Assembly (NCBI GenBank): GCA_949592205.1
Contig: CATIUR010000003.1
Location: 84,717,001-84,781,000, forward strand
Direction of reading: 5' to 3'
Source: Helichrysum umbraculigerum
Lineage: Eukaryota; Streptophyta; Magnoliopsida; Asterales; Asteraceae
Length of the DNA: 64,000 nucleotides
In this document: in pieces, positions 52,701 through 63,309 of the stretch
How positions within the stretch are numbered: position 1 is the stretch's first letter
How the letters are laid out: each line of letters opens with the position of its first letter
Translations under genes and position numbers: made by a program
Notes under the pieces: model-generated
Databases searched by the model: none
The model's input: only the letters and a program-made list of their open reading frames with translations
What the model was told of the DNA's origin: nothing

Positions 52701-54179
52701 TACGATGTTCAGTCTTGTCCTACCGGTCTCCCCTGGTATGATTAAAGTGCTACCGGTGACGAGAGGAATGCGGATGATTTTGTCATAGCAGACAACTTCA
52801 GCTCGGTGCTTGGATAACCAATCCATGCCAACAATGATGTCGAAACTTCCAATCTCAACAGGTATAAGGTCAATAGAGAAGATCTCATCAGATAGATTTA
52901 AAGTGCAATTAGGTATCACACTATCGGTCTCTATGAGTTTACCATTAGCTAACTCTACAATATACTTAGCATCTAAAGCAATAGGGGCAATGTCAAGCAA
53001 TGGACTAAACTCATCAGATATGAAGCTCCTATCAGCACCAGTATCAAACAGAACAGAAACAGTAAGATTGTTGAGAAGAAACGTACCCGAGACCACATTC
53101 GGGTCCTGACGGGCCTCTCCTGAGTTCAGAACGAAAGCTCTTCCCTTCGCAGTGTTGTTACCCTTGTTCTTCAGCTTTGGGCACTCATTCCTAAAGTGAC
53201 CAGTTTCTCCACACTCATAGCAGGACTTTGGTTGGCTAGTGGTGGTGTTGGTGTTGACGGTGGTAGACCTACAGTCTTTGGTCAAATGTCCATTCCTTTG
53301 ACATTTTCCACAAGGTGTACCGCAAGGACCATCATGATGACGGTGGCACTTTGAACAGTAGGGCTTATTTCCAGTGTAGCCCTTGTTGGAACCAGAACCA
53401 GGGTTGGTGGTCTTATCAGACTCAGACCTCTTGAATGATGATTGATTTTGAGTGGTGTTCCCAGACCACTTTCTTTTGTTGTTGTTACCAGAAGATGGAA
53501 CAGATGTCTCACGGCTGACAACCATGGCCATGAGTTCATGAGCAATTTCGATAGCTCTTTCCAGAGTGGTTGGTTGAGCAGAGGCGACATTCCCCTGGAT
53601 ATTCTCCGGAAGGCCGCGGATGTATTTCTTGATACTTTTCCCTTCTGTATCAACCAAACCTGGGCACAACAGAGCGAATTGCTGGAACTTGGTGGTGTAC
53701 CCAGCAATATCGTTCCCTTGTACCGCCAGATGCCAGAACTCCACTTCCAGTCGGTGTAGTTCTTCCTCGCGACAGTACTTCTCCCTTAGCTTTTTCTTCA
53801 ATTCAGGCCAAGGAAGTCGGTTTGCGATCTCGACGCCAATAGAGTTTGCGTGGGTGTTCCACCACGTTAGTGCACCTTCTTGAAAGGTGTAAGCAGCAAA
53901 CTTGACCTTACTATCTTCAGCACAGTTACAGAGACTGAAGACAGATTCCATTCTTTCAATCCATCGGATTAAGCTAATAGCACCTTCCGTGCCCTTAAAG
54001 TAGAGTGGCTTACAGCTGAGAAAGTCCTTGTAGGAACAAGGTTTGATAACAGGAGTAGGAGTGGTATTGACTGTCTCTTCATTCCTTTGAGCGTCTCGAG
54101 CAGCCATGGCTTCGGCTACAGCTCGGGTAACCGCAGCATTGAGTTCAGCTTGACTGAAATCTTTCCTCTTTGGCGGCAT
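49755..54179 (-). CDS. gag-pol: Gag-Pol polyprotein, family D (1474 aa)
   Basis: A single open frame has the same domain order as family A. The capsid covers about residues 50-220. Two CCHC knuckles follow (C290-C293-H298-C303 and C320-C323-H328-C333). Protease has DTGA at 379-382, RT has FIDD near 715, then RNase H. The integrase has an HHCC finger and D, D, E near 1121, 1182 and 1218. A chromodomain-like C-terminus ends the protein. It lacks the poly-Asn tract of family A and its N-terminal Gag is clearly different, while Pol is highly similar. No stop, frameshift or missing catalytic residue is visible, so it is potentially active. RNase H ends ADALSPK where family A has ADALSRK, and the MPFGLTNAP motif reads MAFGLTNAP. 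Both are small oddities that might matter. Confidence 0.95.
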   Translation of the reverse strand: MPPKRKDFSQAELNAAVTRAVAEAMAARDAQRNEETVNTTPTPVIKPCSYKDFLSCKPLYFKGTEGAISLIRWIERMESVFSLCNCAEDSKVKFAAYTFQEGALTWWNTHANSIGVEIANRLPWPELKKKLREKYCREEELHRLEVEFWHLAVQGNDIAGYTTKFQQFALLCPGLVDTEGKSIKKYIRGLPENIQGNVASAQPTTLERAIEIAHELMAMVVSRETSVPSSGNNNKRKWSGNTTQNQSSFKRSESDKTTNPGSGSNKGYTGNKPYCSKCHRHHDGPCGTPCGKCQRNGHLTKDCRSTTVNTNTTTSQPKSCYECGETGHFRNECPKLKNKGNNTAKGRAFVLNSGEARQDPNVVSGTFLLNNLTVSVLFDTGADRSFISDEFSPLLDIAPIALDAKYIVELANGKLIETDSVIPNCTLNLSDEIFSIDLIPVEIGSFDIIVGMDWLSKHRAEVVCYDKIIRIPLVTGSTLIIPGETGRTRLNIVSCMKMRKYLRKGYQAILAHVIEKKSEEKRLEDVPIVRDFPEVFPEDLPGLPPPRQVEFSIDLVPGAAPIARAPYRLAPSELQELSTQLQELLDKGFIRPSSSPWGAPVLFVKKKDGSFRMCIDYRELNKLTVKNRYPLPRIDDLFDQLQGSSIYSKIDLRSGYHQLRVRDIDIPKTAFRTRYGHYEFQVMAFGLTNAPAVFMDLMNRVCKPYLDKFVIVFIDDILIYSRNEQEHAQHLKVILELLRHEELYAKLSKCEFWMQTVQFLGHVIDSQGIHVDPTKIEAIKCWQAPTTPTEVRQFLGLAGYYRRFIKNFSKIAQPLTILTQNEKKFDWTDKQESAFQLLKQKLCSAPILSLPEGNEDFVVYCDASHQGLGCVLMQQDKVIAYASRQLKVHEKNYTTHDLELEAVVFALKIWRHYLYGTKCTIFTDHKSLQHIFDQKDLNMRQRRWVELLIDYDCEIKYHPGKANVVADALSPKERTKPLRVRVLSMIIHNDLIIQILAAQLEALKPENIKDEALRNMENQFETKPNGVKYFANRIWLPKFGNLRDLVMDEAHKSKYSIHHGSDKMYHGIKGSYWWPNMKAEIATYVSKCLTCSKVKAEYQKPTGLLQQPDIPEWKWEQIAMDFITKLPRTSSGCDTIWVIVDRLTKSAHFIAIKETDKMERLTRVYMKEIVSRHGVPISIISDRDSRFTSQFWRSLHKSLGTRLDMSTAYHPQTDGQSERTIQTLEDMLRACVIDFGTNWEHHLPLCEFSYNNSYHTSIGAAPLEALYGRKCRSPICWTEVGDSQLTGPEIIHETTEKIVGIQQRLKAARDRQKSYADVRRKHLEFQVGDRVLLKVSPWKGVIRFGKRGKLNPRYIGPFEILERIGPVAYRLQLPPELSSVHPTFHISNLKKCLSDETLIIPLEEIQIDDKLHFIETPVEIMDREVKQLKQSRIPIVKVRWNSRRGPEFTWEREDQMRLKYPHLFSDSTHAPTQS

Positions 54180-54968
54180 GATTCTGACAAAAGCAAATAA
54201 AGTGGATGAGTTGTTTGCACCAAAACATGATACATCACATATGCATATATATATTTATGGGGTAATATACAATGACACAAGTGATAATCACATTTGACAA
54301 ACAACAGCGTTGCATACTAGATGCGAGTTTGCGAGTAGGTGGGGTAAGCAACTACTTATGGGAACCTATAGTCCTTTTAACAACAGGTTCCACTTGTGAT
54401 TCCAAAGAATTAGAATGATGGAGAAACTACAAATGATATATTCCTCGCGAACATGTGATTGTACAGCGGAATGTGTTGTGAGATGTTATGTGCGTATAAA
54501 AAGGATAGACGATAGTAATTCATACTCATCGTCTTTGGTAGTGAAGATGTTAACGAGTGTATTATCGTGTGTGATCTATATATATTCGATATATATAATA
54601 GCTTAGAAGATAATACGCGAGTGGGGCTTAATCATATATCTTCAATATATAATAGCCTACATAATAACACATAAGTGAGGCCTATTTATGTATATACGCC
54701 AATATCACATAATAGCCTAATGAGTGTCTATCACAAACCAAGTATAAGTTTCGGTTTCTCTCTTGGTCAGAGTCAACTATTGTATTCCTGTTCAACATAA
54801 CCCCTTTCAGCTTTTACATCGTACTCATTTAATTGTACATAGTTAGCTAAGCTATGTTAAATTAAACTCATATGGTGTAATCACTGAACCAGTCATATCT
54901 AATAAAGAATACTGCCTAACGGTCATAGTCTAGGCCCACTAAATGCAACCTAGTTCACTATAACCTTA
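54180..54968 (-). promoter_or_regulatory. Family D genomic-RNA leader
   Basis: There are about 790 bp between PBS and gag with no ORF comparable to the family A leader ORF. The block at 54735-54968 is the leader sequence shared with A and B. Further from the PBS are short AT-rich inverted repeats (about 54574-54600). Nothing else is recognisable. Confidence 0.65.
54837..54857 (-). promoter_or_regulatory. Dimerization-type hairpin (family D)
   Basis: The sense stem ACATAG/CTATGT is identical to families A and B, but the 9-nt loop is CTTAGCTAA with palindrome TAGCTA in place of TGATCA. The change keeps self-complementarity while altering the sequence, as expected for a kissing-loop signal. Another copy is at 63162-63182. 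Confidence 0.6.
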
Positions 54969-54981
54969 GGCTCTGATACCA
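54969..54981 (-). other. Primer binding site (initiator Met tRNA), family D
   Basis: TGGTATCAGAGCC on the minus strand, three bases from the 5' LTR. Confidence 0.95.
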
Positions 54982-54984
54982 ATC

Positions 54985-57774
54985 TGTCGCACCCTCAAAT
55001 TATGATGCGGAAGCGGGTCGGTTCGGGGCGCGACTAATCAATATACAAAGCACACAAGATTACATAATGAACGACCACTACATGCGTCGTTTACAAATAC
55101 ATTGATAAAATAAAGGTTTTACACCGTTATAATATAGTTTACAAAAGCCCTTGAGTTCAAATGATAGAGATTCTGTGGCATAACTAAATTATACAAAATA
55201 TAGTAATGCATGACAATCTCTTGATGTCTGAATGCGACTCAAACTAATGGGCATCTTGAGTGGCAGACCTACTGCTGCTGAGAACCTGAGAATACATGCT
55301 AAAGGTCAGCTATAAAGCTGGTGAGCTCACAGGTTTAATGTTAAGATATGATGTATGAACCACAAGATTTAATAATGATGTTTGAAATTAATCAAATATA
55401 ATGTATATAAAGCCATGAGAACATAGTCTGAGCTTAACTGAGATGTCAGGATCACAATTAAGTGCCTGAGCGAGGGTGCCTCTATGCGTATGCCTAATCA
55501 ACATACGTATGAACAAATGATAATGCATCCGTTTTGACCAGTCAGTGCTTGCTGACCCGGACGGGGATTGTCAGTCCCATATGGAATCCATACACTAACA
55601 TTCACGCTACAAAGTATTACCAAACTATGATATGAGGACTTAAAATGATTAGATGATTTACTCATGTAATATATAGCGATGTTTTGATACTTGTGTTCAA
55701 ATGTAAAACAAAATGAGCATGTATCTCACCCCTAGGTAGAAGCATTTAAAAAGGGGCTATGAGACTCACCTGAGCCTAATGAGATGCTATCAAGCACAAA
55801 TGATGGTTTACAAGACAAATGATGTCGTTCAATCGACTGAAACCTGCAGGGCGTCTTAGACGCGCAAGGTTTTATTTGATTAGATGACTTTACAGACCAT
55901 CTATGCTAGTTGTTCCCTCAACTAGTTATGTCCAAATACTTTGGTTAATGTTTATGTTTAAAGTTGTGAAAATCGTATACGGCTCGTTGGTGATTAATTG
56001 TAATAATAATCTCAAAACGTTATTATTGAAATGTTGAAATGAAATACTTGTAAAGTGTATTTGAAGTGTTAGTATTCGTATAGGTCATGTGTTGTTGTGT
56101 TGTTGTCTTACGTGATTACTAGTTGTTACCACTTCTAGTTATAATCTTGTTCCCACTGCTAGTTATAATCTTGTTCCCACTGCTAGTTATAACTTAGTTG
56201 CCCCTGCTAGTTATAATTTAGTTGCCCCTGCTAGTTATAATTTTGTTCCCACCGTTAGTTATAACTTAGTTGCCCCTGCTAGTTATAATTTAGTTGCCCC
56301 TGCTAGTTATAATTTTGTTCCCACCGTTAGTTATAACTTAGTTGCCCCTGCTAGTTATAATTTAGTTGCCCCTGCTAGTTATAATTTTATTCCCACCGTT
56401 AGTTATAACTTAGTTGCCCCTGCTAGTTATAATTTAGTTGCCCCTGCTAGTTATAATTTTGTTGCCTCTGTTAGTTAAAATCGCCAGATTTTTGACTCAA
56501 CAAACCTCTCGTTTTCTACACTTTTTATTCCAAACCAAGACCCACCAAAAATCACAGATGTTCCCATATGGGTCTAGTGTAAATCTGCACTTTATGGTAA
56601 TTTTATAAGTTCATCTACTATTTTTAACAAAAATCAACATGAAAGGTAGTCGGATTTGGTTCGGAAACGAGTAACATTCAAAGATCAGCTTCTATACTTA
56701 AATCCGTACAGATATGGAAAAAATGTAAAACACGAAAGTTGTAGCTCTTTCCAATACGCAACTTTTAAAAAAAAATTGGTTGTCTAACTCATCTTAGAGC
56801 TCGAGATATTAACGATTTTGTGGGACTGTTTTTGAGAGACAGAATCTGTCATACATACATACTTATGAAAAACGTTTTTAAGATTTAGATTTGGACATTA
56901 ACAAGTTGTATGAACAATATATCATCTATATAAACATAATACAAGTATTTTACGAAAGTGTCGGGATTCTTACAATGATCGAATGAAGAATCCGAAAAGG
57001 TGGAAGCGTAGCTCGCGTTCTCGTGATCGTTTTTGCTTCAATCGACTTGATGATCCAAAGAGGTTTTGATGGTGAATTATGGCGGTGAAAGTGGCTGATT
57101 TTAGAGAGAGAAAGATCAGAGATCAGAGAGAGAATGAGAGAGATTGAGTTGGTGATTGAATGAAGAGAGATGGGATGATGGTTGTGGTTAAAGTCAAGAA
57201 ACTTCCTCAACAAGATCCACGTTTTGTGGATCTTGTTCCCATGGTTTATAAATATTTGGAAACATTTATAAAATGTTTTGGCAAAGTGTTAGTGATAGTT
57301 TGTGTAATCGTTTTACGATTATTATATATCATGACGTTTAAACTAGACGTTTTGCTTTTCGATATAACTTTCAATATTTATAGTGGAAGTATTTTATCAA
57401 AATACTTTACTTGAAGTTATGAAAGTATAACTTTGGTTGGTTTTGATTGTTGGGCACGAATCGTGCATTTATGGGCGCCATGAGTGTTTTATACGATACG
57501 AAATACTTATAAAGTATTATCGAAATAATATTTAGGAATTAATAATGTTGTTAAATAATTTCATATTACTTAATAAAATAGGTTCACCAACGTCCATATA
57601 AATGAATCGGAATTTGGCCGATATGATAATGCACGATTTAATATAATCGCGTACTGATATATATTCATCAATATATATATTGATACACACAATTAGCCTA
57701 ATACATAGTACTAATTACATGTATTTCTAAATGATTAGGAACTAATAACTAGTCCTAATTTGACGGGTGTCACA
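54985..57774 (-). repeat. Family D 5' LTR (2790 bp)
   Basis: It carries 14 copies of the 24-bp unit (56135-56470), against 12 in the 3' LTR. That explains 48 of the 49 bp length difference. Other differences are single bases or tiny indels, for example caccctcaaa near 54990 and cccatatgggtc near 56565. Confidence 0.95.
56135..56470 (-). repeat. 24-bp tandem repeat, 14 units, in family D 5' LTR
   Basis: Same unit types as the 3' LTR, with the 72-bp higher-order pattern extended. Sense-strand TATAAAAT-like sequence lies about 130 bp upstream of the array. Confidence 0.95.
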
Positions 57775-58444
57775 CATTATTTTTGATGAACTCGGTATTG
57801 TCAGCAATTATTCTCTCCCCATGTTCATCAAAAAGATATGCAGTATATTCTTTGATCCATTCATAAAGTTTTTTATTATAAATGCGAAGAGCAGCAACTT
57901 CAGCTTTAGTAGCTTGATGATGTGCGGTCACGGAAGAAATAACTTTATCATTTGCTGTAATGTATTTGAGAACAGAAGCTGCCATTTCCTTTTGTTGAGT
58001 AGAAAGTGCAGAGATTGATTCATCGTGAGTAGTGAGATTTATCCTTGTTGTTGTCATGAGTTCAGATTGGGCTTTGGAAAGAGTTTTCAGTGACTGAGAA
58101 AAGGAAAGGCCAGCATTAGTCAAGAGTTTTACCTTGTGGCTGATCTCAGTGCTCCAGGCAGGGATAGGATCATAGACAGATGTCAGAGCGTTGACAGCAG
58201 ATGTAAGATCAGCAACTTGGCTTTTGAGTGCTTCCCTTTCTTTAGAAAGAAGTCTGATGTGTTGCTGAGGAGAGGCAATATAGTCCAATAGCAGCTTCTC
58301 AGAGATGAAGGAGTAGATGATGAAGCATGGTCATCAGCTTTGGGAGGTGATGGTGGATGTGGTATCTGTTGTTGAGGAGATGGTGGTGTATTTTGTTTTT
58401 GTGGAGATAATGGTGGGGTGGGGAGTATTTTAGATTGTGCTCCC
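57775..58444 (-). pseudogene. SIRE-type post-pol ORF, 5' part
   Basis: It begins with the right CATTA duplication (57775-57779) and continues the reading frame of 44942-46979. About 170 codons are open (to 58288 and slightly beyond, with no ATG at the edge) and encode a Ser/Thr/Ala/Gln-rich heptad-like coiled coil. Further upstream (58310-58443) a Pro/Ser/Gln-rich stretch is open only in a different frame, so a frameshift near 58300 is likely. The Athila-type LTR at 58445 truncates the rest; pol, gag and 5' LTR are not in the window. Confidence 0.65.
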
Positions 58445-58950
58445 TGATATCGCGTAAAAAGTCACGTTTTTACTACCGCTATCTCTCTCATTCTGGAACG
58501 ATTCTTGGTATTTTGAACTCAAATATGGTTCAAATCAATGACATTATGCCAAGGTGGTCAAAACAAGATTGCACGATAAAAATCAAGCAAAACGGATGAA
58601 AAACGAAGATTCCACACACGTTTGAAGATTCAAGGCATCAAAACGAGATTTCAAGACTAAAACGCCCTTCACCAACATCCATTCTATCCAAGATGTTTGT
58701 TTTCAAAATACGAATCCAACAGAAGAAGAATCAACTAAAACGGATAAAGAATGAAGATTCTACGCCCGCCGGAAGATCCAAATGATTCGTACGCGATATC
58801 TGGAGTTAGGGACCTCATCTCAGGGGCTATCTTATGTCAAAATCTTCCTTTTTGAATCACGAATCCAACAAAAAAGATTCAACTCAAACGGGCGCATAAC
58901 GAAGAAAACACGCACGAATCAAGAAACGAAGCAAAAGACGGCAAAACGGG

Positions 58951-59020
58951 GCGGGTGGCAGCCAGCCACCGCCGGCCACCACCCAGCCGCCGCCGGCCAG
59001 CAGCAGGGCGCCGCCGGCCT
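58951..59020 (+). repeat. GC-rich CCGCCGGCC repeats in Athila-type U3
   Basis: Four copies of GCCGGCC-type motifs within 70 bp give a strong local GC peak, about 180-250 bp before the TATA box. In one frame they make an Ala/Gly/Gln-rich peptide, which I treat as accidental. Confidence 0.7.
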
Positions 59021-59075
59021 ACTGTCCCCTGCCCCGGTTTCCTTTTTGGCTAATTCCCGAACCTGGTGCGCTTAC

Positions 59076-59137
59076 TTTCCGCGTTGTACAGTACCCGGTG
59101 CACACCTTTCCGCGTTGTACAGTACCTGGTGCACCTT
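59076..59137 (+). repeat. 31-bp tandem duplication in Athila-type U3
   Basis: The unit TTTCCGCGTTGTACAGTACC plus GGTGCAC occurs twice with one or two differences, 60-120 bp before the TATA box. It could be a duplicated promoter module. Confidence 0.8.
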
Positions 59138-59194
59138 TTTACCAGCATTACGCTAGTGTGCACCTCTTGATGCTAATGTGAGCCAAACCTCTCC

Positions 59195-59203
59195 TATAAA
59201 TAG
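59195..59203 (+). promoter_or_regulatory. TATA box of Athila-type LTR
   Basis: TATAAATAG in a CTCC...GGAGG context is a consensus plant TATA box. It predicts transcription from about 59230 on the plus strand, consistent with the gag orientation. Confidence 0.65.
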
Positions 59204-60934
59204 GAGGCATAAGGCTTCATTTCAAGATGTCCCATATGCACTAGTCATATTACTTTCTTACTTTCTCACTCTACTTTCTTACTTTAAATTTAGCATTAGA
59301 TTAGTTTATCACTTTGTTTAGTAGAAAGAAAGCTAGGAACGTTTTGTAATCTTTGGTGTACGCTTGGAGTTACGCTCATTAATTCAAGTCTATTCCTTCT
59401 CGCATATTAATTTCGGTTATTTCTATCCTTATCTATCTTAATTAAATATGTTTGCTTTAATTATGTTAGAGATCGTTTATGCCATGATTAGCGAGTAGAT
59501 TACTATTGTATTTGTTGTGATGTAGTTAGTATATATAATTGTGGGATGACTTTAAATATGTTGTGAAATAATACGATTGCCCCGATTCGACTGATTACTC
59601 GGTATAGTATTGGAAATGCTTTTGAGCATAGTACAAATTTATGGAAGCCGGTAACGACCGAAGGTAGTTGTATTATAGATCGACGTTATAAAATTGAAAA
59701 CTTTTTGAACGGACTTATCTTGTGATTTTAAACCTAAAACTTACATTCGCCTTTCGATTAACAAACATGATTGTAACCTTGTAAAGAGGAGTCGCGAACC
59801 TCAATACTCGGTCAATAGTTATCTGTGTAAAAACTATGTTTTTAATTGTAACGTCATGCAAGCATTATAAAATGCAATGTGATTACGTGGACTTGCCATG
59901 AGTATTGTACACTTCCGATCACAATGTACTTATCATGTAAATATCGCGAAGCAATTAAACTCACGACAGAAACATCGGTAAACGAATAAATACGTTGGGA
60001 GCTACCATAGCATTTTCCGACATGGTCTGGGTTTGAATTTCTGTAAAAAGCCGTCAGCATTTTAATTAGTTGTTTTAGTTTAGATTAGATTAGATTAGGT
60101 AGGCTATAGGCTAAATGATCATTTACGAAAACCTAGGGATTTGTTAATTGTATTAAGAAAGGCAAGTTTGAAATCCAACTTAAACCGATACTCTTTCCTA
60201 AAACCATGAAACCTAAAGTACGATATGCAAGAAACCTAAATGCTTTCCCTCGTTTATCACCCTTAAGTTTCATTGGTAGAAATTGATTAAATAAGTCCGG
60301 ACATAAGTTCTAAGTTAGTTGTTTAATGGATTCATAATCGTTGCGGTATTAAGAACGGCTAGACATGTTATGGACTTGCTACTCTATTTCTTCGCCCACG
60401 AGCGAATACGTTCAATAATATGGGCCACTGACTCCCTCACAGGAGAGTGTGGAGAGTTGAGCATCGTCTGTCTGGTCAGAATCATGATACCTTAGTTCCT
60501 CGTGACATATTAGTTTATAACCGACTAATAAGGAATCTATTGGTTATACCATAAGTTAATGAAACCCGTAAGCAACCCAATTTAGTTAATCGTTTTCCCG
60601 TAAAAGTCATCATCCCATGATTATTACCTAACGAACTCACAACAAATACTACTTTGCATTATCTGACATCTTATTACATTTTATTCGTTTTATTTAGTTT
60701 ACTTAGTCAACTGAACCAAAACCCCAACGCACTCTTTTAAAACATTTACTAGAAAAGCAAGATTGATTGGATCACCTCCGTTTCAATTCAGTTTCTCTTT
60801 AAGAACGACTCTAGGTCTAACTTATCACATACTAACCCTTGGTTCAGTATCAGTAAGTTACACTTAGACCCCATCAATTATAAATTTCTAAACATCCGTT
60901 GACGGTTCGTAACAGACCCGCGTCAACAAGTTTT

Positions 60935-60952
60935 TGGCGCCGCTGCCGGGGA
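60935..60952 (+). other. Primer binding site (Asp tRNA type), Athila/Tat element
   Basis: TGGCGCCGCTGCCGGGGA is the typical Athila/Tat PBS, with one change from the usual TGGCGCCGTTGCCGGGGA. It places this element in the OTA branch of Ty3/gypsy. Confidence 0.9.
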
Positions 60953-61065
60953 GAATAACTGTCCGATACAGAGGCCCAACCAATTCAAATTCTAGTAAAC
61001 CCTTAGGATAAAACCTTCTAAAAAAAACACAAAAACATTTTCTTTATTGTCTTTTCTTTTAGTGT

Positions 61066-61530
61066 ATGACCTGTTCCCCTAGATCTGCACCACTGTTTAA
61101 CTTTCCCGATCCAGAACTTATAATACGCACTATTCGACGAGAAAAGAAGCAATCTGCACTTAAGCAAGCAATGGTCGAACGCATCACTCTCGCTGATAAC
61201 AGTAAACCCTCTATCGAAGGAAGAGGAGGACCAATTCTCTACCCTGAAACCCCTGGTCAATCTTTCGAGCTTAAACACCACATCATCCAACTAATCCAAA
61301 AACACTGTCAATTCCATGGATTGCCTAGTGATGACCCAAACTCTCACCTCTACAAGTTCATCTCTCTTTCAAATTCCTACAAGCAAAGCGAAATTGGCCA
61401 AGATACAGTCCGTTTATACCTTTTCCCTTATTCGCTCACCCATCATGCGCAAACATGGTTTGAAGGTTTAGAGACCGGCTCTATCCCTTCATGGACTGTG
61501 ATGGCGACAAAGTTTCTAACCAAGTACTTC
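61066..61530 (+). pseudogene. gag: Athila/Tat-type gag, 5' fragment
   Basis: The frame starts at ATG 61066, 113 bp after the PBS, and runs about 155 codons of Gag. It has a capsid-type segment with FELKHHIIQLIQ, FHGLPSDDPNSHLYKF, LYLFPYSLTHHAQTWFEGL and a TKYFS-like end, the usual Athila pattern. At 61528-61533 it switches to antisense family D gag. The rest of Gag, Pol and the 3' LTR are absent. The open frame continuing to 61677 is a chimera with family D antisense and is not meaningful. Confidence 0.85.
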
Positions 61531-62502
61531 TCCACACTCATAGCAGGACTTTGGTTGGCTAGTGGTGGTGTTGGTGTTGACGGTGGTAGACCTACAGTCT
61601 TTGGTCAAATGTCCATTCCTTTGACATTTTCCACAAGGTGTACCGCAAGGACCATCATGATGACGGTGGCACTTTGAACAGTAGGGCTTATTTCCAGTGT
61701 AGCCCTTGTTGGAACCAGAACCAGGGTTGGTGGTCTTATCAGACTCAGACCTCTTGAATGATGATTGATTTTGAGTGGTGTTCCCAGACCACTTTCTTTT
61801 GTTGTTGTTACCAGAAGATGGAACAGATGTCTCACGGCTGACAACCATGGCCATGAGTTCATGAGCAATTTCGATAGCTCTTTCCAGAGTGGTTGGTTGA
61901 GCAGAGGCGACATTCCCCTGGATATTCTCCGGAAGGCCGCGGATGTATTTCTTGATACTTTTCCCTTCTGTATCAACCAAACCTGGGCACAACAGAGCGA
62001 ATTGCTGGAACTTGGTGGTGTACCCAGCAATATCGTTCCCTTGTACCGCCAGATGCCAGAACTCCACTTCCAGTCGGTGTAGTTCTTCCTCGCGACAGTA
62101 CTTCTCCCTTAGCTTTTTCTTCAATTCAGGCCAAGGAAGTCGGTTTGCGATCTCGACGCCAATAGAGTTTGCGTGGGTGTTCCACCACGTTAGTGCACCT
62201 TCTTGAAAGGTGTAAGCAGCAAACTTGACCTTACTATCTTCAGCACAGTTACAGAGACTGAAGACAGATTCCATTCTTTCAATCCATCGGATTAAGCTAA
62301 TAGCACCTTCCGTGCCCTTAAAGTAGAGTGGCTTACAGCTGAGAAAGTCCTTGTAGGAACAAGGTTTGATAACAGGAGTAGGAGTGGTATTGACTGTCTC
62401 TTCATTCCTTTGAGCGTCTCGAGCAGCCATGGCTTCGGCTACAGCTCGGGTAACCGCAGCATTGAGTTCAGCTAGACTGAAATCTTTCCTCTTTGGCGGC
62501 AT
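61531..62502 (-). pseudogene. gag: Family D gag, N-terminal fragment of a second copy
   Basis: It is near-identical to family D Gag residues 1-325, from the ATG at 62502 through the capsid and first knuckle into the start of the second (CYECGE). There it runs into Athila antisense sequence and stops at 61516. One visible change is Leu for Gln at residue 10. A longer in-frame extension to 62676 is leader sequence and not Gag. Protease to integrase and the 3' LTR are missing. Confidence 0.92.
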
Positions 62503-63309
62503 GATTCTGACAAAAGCAAATAAAGTGGATGAGTTGTTTGCACCAAAACATGATACATCACATATGCATATATATATATTTATGGGGTAATATACAATGA
62601 CACAAGTGATAATCACATTTGACAAACAACAGCGTTGCATACTAGATGCGAGTTTGCGAGTAGGTGGGGTAAGCAACTACTTATGGGAACCTATAGTCCT
62701 TTTAACAACAGGTTCCACTTGTGATTCCAAAGAATTAGAATGATGGAGAAAGTACAAATGATATATTCCTCGCGAACATGTGATTGTACAGCGGAATGTG
62801 TTGTGAGATGTTATGTGCGTATAAAAAGGATAGACGATAGTAATTCATACTCATCGTCTTTGGTAGTGAAGATGTTAACGAGTGTATTATCGTGTGTGAT
62901 CTATATATATTCGATATATATAATAGCTTAGAAGATAATACGCGAGTGGGGCTTAATCATATATCTTCAATATATAATAGCCTACATAATAACACATAAG
63001 TGAGGCCTATTTATGTATATACGCCTATATCACATAATAGCCTAATGAGTGTCTATCACAAACCAAGTATAAGTTTCGGTTTCTCTCTTGGTCAGAGTCA
63101 ACTATTGTATTCCTGTTCAACATAACCCCTTTCAGCTTTTACATCGTACTCATTTAATTGTACATAGTTAGCTAAGCTATGTTAAATTAAACTCATATGG
63201 TGTAATCACTGAACCAGTCATATCTAATAAAGAATACTGCCTAACGGTCATAGTCTAGGCCCACTAAATGCAACCTAGTTCACTATAACCTTAGGCTCTG
63301 ATACCAATC
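62503..63309 (-). promoter_or_regulatory. Second family D copy: leader, hairpin and PBS
   Basis: Almost identical to 54180-54984, with the hairpin at 63162-63182 (TAGCTA loop) and the initiator-Met PBS at 63294-63306. It has no ORF. Confidence 0.85.

Larger units (their letters stand above)
46980..57774 (-). mobile_element. Family D: complete autonomous Ty3/gypsy (Tekay-like) element
   Basis: It is an intact element of 10,795 bp with LTRs 46980-49720 and 54985-57774, PPT 49721-49733, PBS 54969-54981, one open Gag-Pol and a perfect CATTA target duplication. It sits within the post-pol ORF of the SIRE-type element. The LTRs are nearly identical apart from tandem-repeat copy number and scattered single-base changes, so insertion is fairly recent. 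Confidence 0.96.
58445..60928 (+). repeat. Athila/Tat-type 5' LTR (about 2.48 kb)
   Basis: The right edge is fixed by the Asp-tRNA PBS at 60935. The LTR ends ...GTCAACA at 60928. The left edge is placed at TGATATCGCG (58445), where the SIRE-derived sequence stops; this edge is less certain. A TATAAATAG box lies at 59195-59203. Upstream is a GC-rich CCGCCGGCC-repeat patch (58951-59020) and a 31-bp direct repeat (59076-59137). ORFs inside are not supported. Confidence 0.7.

Noticed and set aside
58782..59156. 124-aa Ala/Gly/Gln-rich protein
   Set aside because: It falls in the U3 of the Athila-type LTR over GC-rich short repeats, with no domain and a position upstream of the TATA box.
59854..60060. 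68-aa minus-strand frame
   Set aside because: It is within the Athila-type LTR with no domain, and its composition is like the surrounding non-coding sequence.
61066..61677. 203-aa protein as a complete novel gene
   Set aside because: Its first 155 residues are Athila-type Gag, and the rest is antisense family D gag joined at a breakpoint.
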